Positions 54,472 through 64,000 of a stretch of 64,000 nucleotides of DNA are shown in pieces. Numbering within the stretch: the stretch's first letter is position 1; every line of letters starts with the position of its first letter. This DNA is from Sanderia malayensis (Eukaryota; Cnidaria; Scyphozoa; Semaeostomeae; Pelagiidae): contig RQOL01000616.1 in assembly GCA_013076295.1 (NCBI GenBank), forward strand, positions 1,426,001 to 1,490,000. Reading direction: 5' to 3'. A model generated the notes under the pieces. That model ran no database searches. It was not told where the DNA came from and was given only the letters and a program-made list of their open reading frames with translations. A program made the translations under genes and the position numbers.

Positions 54472-57400
54472 TTAAGGCAGTTTTCGTAACTTCATTTCAG
54501 AGAACCTAATTGTACCATACTTATTCATCCAGTGATACCAACTCAGTCCAGTAGTCGAAGCTGAACCACCTTTTCTTGGATGCAATCCATTTAAATTTGA
54601 ATATAGATAGTTATAGTACCACCATGCTCCTTTAAATAACCTAGCGCAATTCAAGCTGTATCGATCATTATCTCTATCTTTCGTTGAAAATTGCATGTTG
54701 TTATGATGATACAGTGCATCTCCTCGATTCCCCGTGAATCCACTTACTTCAAGTTTATAGTTACCTCGTTCTGGTCCAGCTTTAAACCTGTTGTATTTAG
54801 CATATCCAGTCGAGCCTTGTAGATCTTTCAAATCGATCCTTAATGATGTTCCACTTGCAGTCAATTGACTTATGTAATCCAAGCCAAGCCAGAAATCACC
54901 ATTTAAATCACCAAATCCCCGTTTGTAATCGCTCCAACCACGATAAAAATCCACTGATCCATCAACTCGTCTTTGAAAAACTGTCCATCCACTACCATCG
55001 GTTTGCATGTCACAATATACTTTTAGCGATGTTCCATCTGCCATCCATATCGTATAGATTCCACTCTGCCTTTTACCACCTGCGTAATGTTCCTTGCAAT
55101 CTTTGAATTTTTCTTTGAAGGGATAATAACGGTAACAATAAAAGAGAAATTATGTTTTGCAACCTAATTGCTTGAATGAGATAACAGAAAATATGGCCTA
55201 GAATTAGCTACAAGCTCAAGTCAATATGCAGGGCAAAAATTAATAAAAAAGGAGGTGAATGAAAACTACAAGCAGATTGGACAGATACACTTTTATCAAA
55301 ATATCTACAATTCTGTCGAACCATAATATCCTTACTTTCAACTTCGATCTTAAAATTATTCCAAAGCCCTTTTTATAAAAAATGAAAATTCAATTCTTAC
55401 TGATCACTTTGATGCCTGTTTTGCCTTTCTGCTGAAGATTAATGTGAAATATGTTGAGCTTGTTTTACATTTACACAAACGTAAAAGCTTTACATACTTT
55501 GAACAAGAATAATCATAACTGCTTGCATGCTACCAACTTTGTTTCTTGCAGTACAAATGTACGTCCCACCATCTTCTTTCTCTATGCTTTCCAAAATCAA
55601 ACTACCATTTGTTTTTATTATTGCATTCTTCGATATTTCGCCTCCAGCTTTGTTCCAAGAGATCACTGGTATTGGAAATCCCTCTGCTGTACATTTAATT
55701 TCGTAGCTGTTACCTGTTGAGGCCAAAAGTTGCTCTGGATTTATTGTTACGATTGGCTTTGCTGCAAAATAAAAGACAGAATTTTATCATAGTGACCATA
55801 AAGTATTTTAATGTTTACATATTCAAGAAAACTACTAGACGTCACGTCATGAAGAAGTTAATTCTTAAAAGGCCCCTAATGATTTACTATCTAACATCTC
55901 TCTTCTATTATCTTATACACTTGCTATAAGCTTGCTAAGAAACATTTCGTACCATAATTAGATACAAAACCCTAAGAAACTAAGAAACCCTGGTACAAAA
56001 ATGGTGGTGGTGGTGCTGATTCAATACTCAAAGCTGAAGAGAAAAGAAAATCTGGTGTAAACATCAAGCTAATAGTCAAAGCAATGCAACAGAAATACAT
56101 GAATGATATTCCCAATCATGGCTCTAAAATACACAGTGAATAACACAGTGAAATGAATTGCAAATAACTAAAGGAAAGAGGAAGTTTGATTTGATGCCTT
56201 TCAGATAACTACAGTTTCCACATGTATTAATGATAACGTGGTTAATAGCATTTCTCTTTAGCTGTGTCATGCCATACTAACGAACTACAGTCAACTCTGT
56301 CTAATTCGAACTCGTGCAATTCGAACTTTTACTAATTCGAACCAAATTCTGTGGTCCCTTGAAAAATTCCTAACAAACCCTTGTAAAAAAAACCTCTATA
56401 ATTCGAACCTTTTTAATTCGAACTTTCTGTAATTCGAACAAATTTTGATTCCCCCATAGAATTCGAATTAGACAGAGTTGACTGTATAGGCATACATGTC
56501 ATACTCTGCATTCATATGTACTGCGTTGAATATCGATTTATTGAGCCCCGACAACATAACTTTGAATTTCTACGTCGCGTTCTGTGTTTCTTGTATTGAG
56601 TTCCGACTGCATTGTTGAAAAATTACCAAATATTAATCTCAGGCTTACCAACGCAGTTGCCCCATTGACCGTCCAAATCATAATTCGAAGTTGTCGCACA
56701 CCAATTCTTCGTGTGATCATTTTTCGTGCAATTGTTAAACAGGGTGTCTTTGTAAATGAATGGAAATGAACAGCAACCTCCTTTACCATTTCCACCATAC
56801 GTTGGATGGTCACACTCTGTCGAAAGAAGTTCTAAATAACTAAAATACTGGCAAATAAATTGGGCTGGCATGTGAAATCTCTGTCCTGAAATTTGTCGCT
56901 TCTTATAAAAAATGGGTGTAATTCTTAAAAGGCCCCTAGGGCTTTACGATCTACCATCTCTCTTCTATTATCTTTGTTATTTATGAGAACATGGTTGCGA
57001 AACTTGTTGCTTCAATACGGAGAAAAAAAGGGGTTCCCAAGATGATGTCATAGTAGACCCTATCCTAAGTGTGTCAAAAAATGGCGAAAGTGACGAAATA
57101 TCGACATTTTCACGCGTTATAACTCGTAAACTACATGTCAAATCGAAAAAACTTTAAATCAGCGTACTGAGTTTTATTGAATTCGTATAAATGTTCAATA
57201 TGTATACAAACTTAAAAAGGAAAGTTTACTTACCGAATACGATAAGGTTTGACGAAGCTTTGACATGCCCAATGATATTATCAGCAATACATGTAATTGT
57301 ACCATTATCACTTGCTGAAACTTTCTTTACCTCTAAACCAATATTTTCAATAATCTTGATGTTTTTATTATCACTTGCTATCTCCTTATTATTATGTAAC

Positions 57401-58628
57401 CACGAGATATCTGGCTTTGGATTCCCTTTGGCTTCACAAGTGAATGTAGCTGAAGCTCCTTCAACAACACTGGCATCAGATGGTTTCATTGTTATTCTTG
57501 CTTTTTCAAAAGATAACCCAGGAGGCCCTCTTGGTCCAATGTCACCTTTGTCACCTTTCAGCCCAGGAGGTCCTCTTGGTCCAGGAAGTCCTATTCCTCC
57601 AGGATTTCCTTTTAATCCGCGTGGTCCGGCTTTTCCACGTCGTCCTCTTTTTCCAACACACTTAAAGGTCTTGTTACAAAATGGAGTCTGCATTTCCGCA
57701 TTTCGGTAAAAATAAAATAGATTGTTCATTGATTTTTGCATGCTTTCAATTAGCTCAATTTGTTTCTGCGATCTGATAAGACTGCGTTTCTCTCTTGACT
57801 TTTGGGGAAGCTTTGTTTCTACGAAACCTAACAAGAAAAATGAAGCATAACTTGAACGCGAGACAACATGGAAACTACAATAATATCTGTTGTACACCCA
57901 TAGACAACGTAAATAAGGTGGACAAAGAACAAGAGGGTGGGACAAGATTGGTTCTTCTAGACTCTTCAACATTGACAATAATTCTTCAATCAAAAAGAAA
58001 ACGAACTGGAAAAGTGTGCGGCCAAAGAGAAGAAACAAATTGAGAAAATGTACCGAACCTTTGTCCAAAACGGCGCAACAAGAGATCGATGACGACTCTT
58101 TCAGGGGCGTCGTGAGCGAAGGGGCAAGGGGGCCATGGCCCACCCTGTGAAAGCAAAATCGGTGGATTTTGGGGAAAACTTGGAGATTGTTCCACTTTTT
58201 CGGAAATTTTTCAGCGCTTGGCCCATTTCGGAAATTTTTTGTGTTTGGCCCACCCTAAAATTCAAGTCCCAAGACGCCCCTGGATTCTTTACAACGAAAC
58301 GAAAAGTTCTCCAAGTCTCATTATTGTTGAAAGAAATAAGCATATCTAAGCAAGAATGGCAGGTAAAAGTCAAATCCTCACCTTCATTTGAATTACTGGT
58401 TGAATCAAACCTTCCTTTTAGGCCCAAACCAATGACGATAGTTCTCATTGTTGCCAGTTCATCTTCAAACTTGATCTTCTGATCATTGAGTTTATTGCCA
58501 AGCCTTATTGTCAACAGAAAGCAACATAATGCAATAGCCAAAGCAACTGCAGAAATAAGCCAGGTTGTTTTGCAATTTTTACATTGCATTTCTCTGTCAT
58601 TCTGCTTTTGTTTTTCGACTTCCCCCAT
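54472..58628 (-). CDS. Cnidarian ficolin-like protein (CniFL), gene B, with added FN2 exon
   Basis: Exons 58382-58628, 57234-57827, 56649-56831 (fibronectin type II), 55498-55761 and 54472-55112, all separated by phase 1 introns: 642 residues with the FN2 exon, 581 without it. The order is type II membrane helix, stalk with the same REKR site, fifteen collagen triplets, Ig, FN2, Ig, fibrinogen domain. Exon 2 and the second Ig exon have exactly the same length as in gene A. Two oddities: the fourth conserved cysteine of the fibrinogen domain is tyrosine (YYNY for YYNC), and the last base of the second Ig exon is A in place of G before the GTATGT donor. The gene continues two codons past the gene A stop. 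Probably a cell-surface or shed lectin; ligand unknown. Confidence 0.88.
56288..56484. mobile_element. TA-flanked MITE with CAGTCAACTCTG ends
   Basis: 197 bp flanked by TA (56286-56287, 56485-56486) with perfect 23-bp inverted ends beginning CAGTCAACTCTGTC. CAGT termini and a TA target recall pogo/Tigger elements. It sits in the intron of CniFL gene B between the FN2 exon and the second Ig exon. Confidence 0.75.
56649..56831 (-). CDS. Fibronectin type II cassette exon of CniFL gene B
   Basis: 183 bases (61 codons) between acceptor TTATTTAG and donor GTAAGC, phase 1 at both ends, so it can be included or skipped without breaking the frame. It shows the FN2 signature: CCSFPFIY, NNCT, WCATTSNYD and WGNC. 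Four cysteines fit the two FN2 disulfides. Two extra cysteines (STECDHP and GGCC) could form a third. FN2 modules bind collagen or glycans in other proteins; its ligand here is unknown. The equivalent intron of gene A (50365-50587) is only 223 bp and contains none. Confidence 0.88.
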
Positions 58629-59752
58629 CCCTAGTCTTGAGAAAAACTACTTTTGATTTCACCGAACGGACGACCAAGATATCTATCACGATATAATATC
58701 TCAACATGCCTGGACTTGTTTGGGAATTGTGTGGTTTCAGACTGCAAAGGCACAACTTCAAACTACAATGGATATAGCCACAAATCATTGTATTTCTTTG
58801 GTGCCTATCAGTTTTTTGTGCAAAACCATGGCGACTTTCATCTTCTACGTTGTTGCTCGATAAAGGCAAGGCACAACGAAACCATTTTCTCTTTTCTGGA
58901 CCCAATGACAGAGGCTGTGATCTCACACTTTCTAATAAACGCCCTCCTCGATTAGGCCCCCCAAAAGTGCCGAGATTAATAAAGATCCCGGGGCGTTTAA
59001 TCGAGGAAATACGGTATCCGACTCATCAATTTTGTTGCACTTAACATGCGCTACTCAATGGGGAATGGAGAAACAAGGGACTGTATATGAAACCTAAATG
59101 AACTTGAAGCAAGTCTCCCTTTACCCTGACTTCTTTTGGGCACCACAGGTAAAAACCAATGCCAACAACTACAATTTAAAACATCCCACTGGAAGATAAC
59201 AGTCATTGGCATCAAATTGGTTGAAAATTTACTGTCATTACACATAATTACATATATTTAGAAAATATTGAATATAAAAATAAACCCCTAGAAGCCTAAA
59301 AATGCATTCTGCATGCTTGTTTAGTATTATCGTGAATAAAAATCATTGCCTACTGCATGTAAAACAAGAGTGTCCCCTGTCAACATATTGCAGTTACTTT
59401 AATGGTAGTGCATATTAACATGCAGTGCAATGCGGTGAAATATGAATTTCAGTTGACAATGTTCCATTGAACAAAGCAGGGAAGAAATAAAACAACACAT
59501 GACAAATAGATGGCCTAAAAATTATCGGCTGAGTAGCTGCAGTGCTTAGTGACGAATTATACGCACAGCGCAATGATACTGGCGCAGGATCAAATATGTA
59601 AAAATCTTGCATTCAGCATGGGATATAGTACGTGGTATAAGTATCATGATTATGTGTATATGCATCACGGCCTGGCTGAACTCGACTCACCCCATATACC
59701 TTTATCCAGAATTTATACGATTTCCAGTATAGTAGAAGTGCTTGATGTTTTG
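58629..59752. other. Spacer between CniFL gene B and the dynein gene
   Basis: 58629-58700 is the duplicated 5' flank of CniFL. 58797-59014 is a MITE fragment. 59015-59752 shows no gene and includes the 3' UTR of the dynein heavy chain. Confidence 0.45.
58797..59014. mobile_element. Fragment of the GCGCC-rich TA MITE family
   Basis: The right end TTTAATCGAGGAAATACGG with following TA is complete. The interior matches 38385-38520 in inverse orientation (TCTGGACCCAATGACAGAG; GCTCGATAAAGGCAAGGC). The left end is missing, so it is a truncated copy. Confidence 0.7.
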
Positions 59753-62700
59753 CTAATTATCAAGCTGACAAAGCAATGCTGCACCACGTTGAATCCAATG
59801 GTCTTCCGGTCTATCCGAAGGCAAATCGATGGTCAGAACATGATTCGTAGAGAGACCGGTCGTTGACAATATCCCGCGTCTTAAGCTGGTCTTGTATACT
59901 GAAATGAAAGCACAGGATCGTATTCAAGCATACGCAAAGAATTAACATTGATACAAGAAATCATCTATGGTGTATTGTAAAAAGAGGGAACAGCATTGCG
60001 ACAAGATGGGCAAAAACAACCTATATAGCAACATATGTGCGAATCTTCTTCTAGCAATAGAGTGCTTGTTGTAGCGGGATCTTACGAAATACAAGCATCC
60101 CACCTCAAATTGAGTTAACATATCACAAAATCATCGAAAACACGAGTGATGTAAAAGTAACAATAAAAATATTTATTAGCAAATTAATTAAGTGAGGAAC
60201 AATCACTAACCCGGGCAGCTGTATGTCGCTGCTTTAGAAATTTCATGAAGGGCTTTCGGCTTTAACCAGATCTTTGGTAGTTAAGGAATAATTGCAGAAT
60301 AATCTGAAACAAAAATAAAACAAAGAAATGCAGCAAGTTGATGTAGAAGCCAGGAGAAATACCAACAAGTCGACAATTATGCATTGCACACGTCAAAATT
60401 AGCACAACTGAAGGTATAAGGGTTTGGTTTCATTTGAAAGGATACGATGGGCATTTGGTCGAAGAGAACTTTCGGAGCTGATTCACCAATTACCTGCGAG
60501 AATAAAAGAACAGAAATTTATTAAAAAACAGCTAAAACGTCTCAAACCAACTCGGCCAACCATTTTACCTGCCTACTATTAGGACGAATAGCTGGACGCT
60601 TCGCAACTGACTGTCTAACCTAATCATACAGTAACCTATCAACAACAGTAACCACAGTCAACTCTGTCTAATTCGAACACCCTGGGGAAGCGTGAAATTG
60701 TTCGAATTAAAAAAAAAAATTCGACTTATAATAGAGGTTTGTTTTATAAGAATTGCTTCATTAGTGATCCTTGAAAGGGAAAAGAATTTCGTTCGAATTA
60801 GATAGAGTTCGAATTACACGAGTTCGAACTATGCAGATTTGACTGTCAACAACAGTAATCGCCCATTGCGCTGGAGTGTGATGATTTGAAGCCAATGAAA
60901 ACTCTATATAAATGGCGTCGTTAACATCAGCAGAATGACTGTCTAAATGAGCACAGAATACAAAACTACAATTCAAAATTCACGGAATACTCACATGCTT
61001 TTCTCTGTCCCATTTCGCACCCTCCATAAAAAGACCATTTACGTAAGAACCATCATCCTTTAATAACAATAAAACAATAGTAACATTTTAATTTACTACC
61101 GCCCACCATGTAAATGGAGGTTCAACTGTACAACTATGCTGTGGTTACAAATGGTCTACTTTGTATACTGTCAGCCAGTAACATTGGATATCATAGGGTT
61201 ATCATATGAAAGCATAAAACTTACAGGCTTATTATCCATCAAAGTGTCATTATCGGTTATTTCAAATGCAAAACCAAGCAAGTCTATTGGAATCCTGTGT
61301 TTCCTCGAGAAATTTTGTAGCGTGCCTAAAACAAAATTCAACAAAAGTCAACATTTGAAATGAATGGGAAACGAATGGCATAAAAACACCAAGCCATTGG
61401 TCAATTTGCATCTAAACAACTGTTTTCCATAAACTAGCACGCAAGGAAACATATCAGAGAAAATTGTCATTTGAGGTTAGTTGTGGTACTTCAGTCACTC
61501 AAAAACAGAATTAAATGACCGCTGAAATCCACTAAAAACAGAAGTCAATAAAAAAACCAATGACAGGTAATAGTGTTACAGCTCAGATCTAACAGGCAAA
61601 CCACATCTTACCGAGACTATTGCATTGGTAAAAAGAGAATAGCAGTAATTAACCTGATTACCTGTTAAGAATGATTGAGTAAAGTAGAAACCAGACAGCC
61701 AATAAACATTCGGTGAACCGTGATCAATCCATTCCTGGCAAGTGAAAATCAGTGAAACACATTAATTTCTTGCTAAAAGATGTTTTCCTTATGAACTCTT
61801 TAAATGGCAGTTCTGACGCTTTCGCTCGTAATTAAAAATTATTCAAAATTTTTTTGAGCTTTTTAAGTGGACAGAAAAAGGACTTTGGTCATTCACATTC
61901 GTCTCTAAATCACCGTCTTCGTAATTTCTTAAATGTATATGTTTACCTGGAAAAAGTCGAGTCGTGCGATAAAATCACTGACGTAGCTTCCAAGAGGCTT
62001 CAACGAAGGGTATGATTTATTGGCCCACATTGTAGGAACCTAAAAAGAAATCCACCCAAGCAATGAATGGTGTCATAAAGTACAAAATCATAACATGAAT
62101 CTGACGTTACTTAGTAATTCTAATCGGTCGAAGAAACTCTTTGCAGTGTGAAATTGCGATAGAGAAAGAAAAGACTGAGAGGAGAAATGAATGAAAGTTA
62201 AAAACAACCCAATTGTGAGATCGGAGAGTATAAGTAATCAAAAACCACCTGCTGATTGGTGCATAACACAATAGAAATCTCTGCATTACAATTTTCTAAA
62301 TTTCTATACTTCTGGGAATACAGTGGAAGCTCAATAGCATAAAAATCCATTGTACTATTGTCATTTGGGAAAAGATGTCTACAGTATGGAGTTTTATAAG
62401 ATTAGTTTAGATCTCTAAATCATGCTTTGTTTACGATGAAAGTGGTGTATTAACAATGCCCCACGTGCATACACCAGTATTACAATAATGTTAAAGTGCT
62501 ATACCTGAATATCGAACGTGGTGGTGCAATAACAAGTGTGCATTACTTGACTAATAAAAGCACTTCTTTTACCTTACCAACCAGCATGCTATCAAAAACA
62601 TCTTCCAACTCTGAAGACATGACAACTTGTCCTTTGGTTGCCTTTCGCAAGCTGATAAGACTAACTCGAATAACATTGATCAAACGATTGAACCTAGAAA

Positions 62701-63745
62701 TATAACCAATTCAAATCTTAAACGCTAATGATATAAATACAATAAAAATATTTAAGAGGCTTATAACAGATGATGCAAAAAAGTGCTTATAAAGAAAAAG
62801 TAGATTTGACGTTTAAAGATTAAAATACCTCAATAGTTCTTGAGACAAAACAGTGTTCATCGACTCTTGATACATCACTGGATATTTTTCCTATTCAAAC
62901 AAGAAAAAAGTGAAACAAACACTTCGTGGTGGAGAATTTGTAATGATAAGCAATAAATGCGAAGAAAAATATGAATACCTGTACTGCCTCAATGTTAAAT
63001 TCATCTGGTATTCTAGACAAAATATCAGTCGACAGTTCTTCGACAACATCTTGAGACGAACGGCCACAACCTGAAGTCTGAAAATACAAACGGCAAAATA
63101 ACATTTAGTACCGTTATGTTTGCTCAATGAACGAATATTCATTTCGTTCTGGACAATCCGGAATCTGATATTCGGCAGTTATGAAGACAGATGAACAGGT
63201 GAAAAGGCGGTATCAAAATATGAAATAAAATAAATTTAAAATTCTAACTACGTCTCAAAGCTAAAAACAACAAAAATAAAAGGTACACAAGAGAATATGT
63301 AATTCTCACCTGCCGTGGGAGTGTTTGGAGTATTCCTTCAAAAAGCTGTTGGGTTTCCTTTTGGTCTTTAGTAATATCAGCGTTTTCATGAAGACCAAAT
63401 ACCTACAACGAGATTTATAGCAAATAATAACACGTAGCGATGTTTAAAATACAAGCAAGTTGATTTGCCAACTCCATAAAATAATTTCGTTGCATTATAG
63501 GCCGGAAAGTTTCATGCAATATTCAGCAAGACAGCAAAAATGCCGTGACCAGGATTCGAACCTGGGTTATTGCGGCCACAACGCAATGTACTAACCACTA
63601 TACGATCACGGCAGCTGACAAAGTTGGTTCATTGGGGCAAAGAGTTTTTACAAAAGAGTCAATAATATATTAGTCTGTTACCAACCTCTGGTTCTGCTTT
63701 TCTCGGTAAATTTTTGATACTGTCAAGGTAAGAGGTATAGTCTCC
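59753..63745 (-). CDS. Dynein heavy chain, C-terminal part (12 exons)
   Basis: Exons from 5' to 3': 63686-63745, 63310-63402, 62979-63077, 62829-62890, 62573-62693, 61947-62039, 61662-61734, 61225-61325, 60995-61057, 60446-60493, 60211-60271 and 59753-59898. Phases join throughout, giving 339 residues and a TAG. Family landmarks in order: [112 protein letters not shown] and the end LLCQLDN. This is the region after AAA6, with the C-terminal domain of an axonemal-type dynein motor that drives cilia. The inner-arm single-headed group is the best guess. GHSTNF is altered to GLSTNH. The gene continues beyond the right edge or in unrecognised exons between 63746 and 64000. Confidence 0.94.
60655..60845. 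mobile_element. Second CAGTCAACTCTG-type MITE, degenerate
   Basis: 191 bp. The left end CAGTCAACTCTGTCTAATTC is identical to the element at 56288, while the right end is diverged (inverse CAGTCAAATCTGCATAG). The TA target is no longer evident. It lies in the dynein intron between exons 60446-60493 and 60995-61057. Confidence 0.65.
63541..63612 (-). tRNA. tRNA-His (anticodon GTG)
   Basis: 72 bases fold as a full cloverleaf. The acceptor stem is GCCGTGA/TCACGGC with discriminator A, the D arm GTAT...GTAC, the anticodon arm TTGCG-TTGTGGC-CGCAA and the T arm CCAGG-TTCGAAT-CCTGG. The B box GGTTCGAATCC is intact, and five T residues follow the 3' end immediately as a Pol III terminator. No CCA is encoded, as is normal in eukaryotes, and the extra 5' G of tRNA-His is not encoded (the base is T). 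It lies inside a dynein intron, on the same strand. Confidence 0.95.
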
Positions 63746-64000
63746 CTTGAGTAAAAAAGAGATATTATGGTTAGGAAACGTTTGAAAAGAGCATCGACTC
63801 CACGAGGCTTTGGTGGTGCTATGCTTCTGCCTTCTATGCTGCGGGGTATAAAGAGCTACATTAATGACTTGTGATAAAATACACTTGTAATAAAATAGGC
63901 ACATTGGAAATGCAGAAGATACTAAAAACTTGCTATGTCTTTGCTGAAATTGTATAACAATTCATGTTTTAAATGGTTTATGTATCTCAGAACGGCATAC
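63746..64000. other. Right edge, probable dynein intron
   Basis: The next upstream dynein exon is expected here or beyond the window. No stretch clearly matching the family was recognised. Confidence 0.4.

Noticed and set aside
63921..64000. A further upstream dynein exon (frame reading YAVLRYI)
   Set aside because: Only a few residues resemble the family and no donor site follows.

Overview
This is invertebrate nuclear DNA, most likely from an anthozoan cnidarian (stony coral or sea anemone). Several features point that way: AT-rich sequence with GT-AG introns, TTAGGG-type repeats, many short TA-flanked inverted-repeat elements, single-exon class A GPCR arrays, and two genes with the collagen-Ig-fibrinogen architecture reported as cnidarian ficolin-like proteins (CniFL). 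The phylum call is inference. The domain calls rest on motifs read directly from the sequence.

Left part (1-24 kb): three minus-strand GPCR genes of one subfamily (220-1281, 2963-3922, 20101-21183) enclose four plus-strand tandem copies of an SVOP/SLC22-like MFS transporter (starts at 6551, 10293, 13710 and 16853). Comparing the copies exposes insertions whose empty sites survive in sister copies: a TA-target MITE (8550-8937), another inverted-repeat element (about 8085-8430) and a probable solo LTR (18684-19213).

Middle (22.7-34 kb) is repeat-dominated. It holds a 145-bp minisatellite rich in TTAGGG-like runs, a 2.83-kb foldback or Mutator-like element with a 9-bp target duplication and arms made of 178-bp tandem repeats, a 1.1-kb palindrome, and a TCTA-rich low-complexity tract. 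Only scattered candidate exons are seen here.

Right part (34-59 kb): six plus-strand GPCR copies of a second subfamily (34142, 37190, 40995, 42964, 47267, 52984). One is frameshifted and one has a truncated tail. The last two each sit convergent to a four-exon minus-strand CniFL gene (48771-51917 and 54472-58628), so GPCR plus CniFL was duplicated head to tail as a block of about 6.3 kb. The second CniFL carries an extra phase-compatible fibronectin type II exon and has lost a conserved fibrinogen-domain cysteine. A relic of a third CniFL end, fused to a dynein pseudo-exon, lies near 45 kb.

Far right (59.7-64 kb): the last twelve exons of a dynein heavy chain gene on the minus strand, with a tRNA-His gene nested in an intron. 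All exon phases join into one open frame of 339 codons plus stop.

Together the window is a tandem-duplication hotspot of membrane receptors, transporters and secreted-type recognition proteins next to a conserved ciliary motor gene. Signs of gene conversion, copy decay and transposon insertion run throughout.
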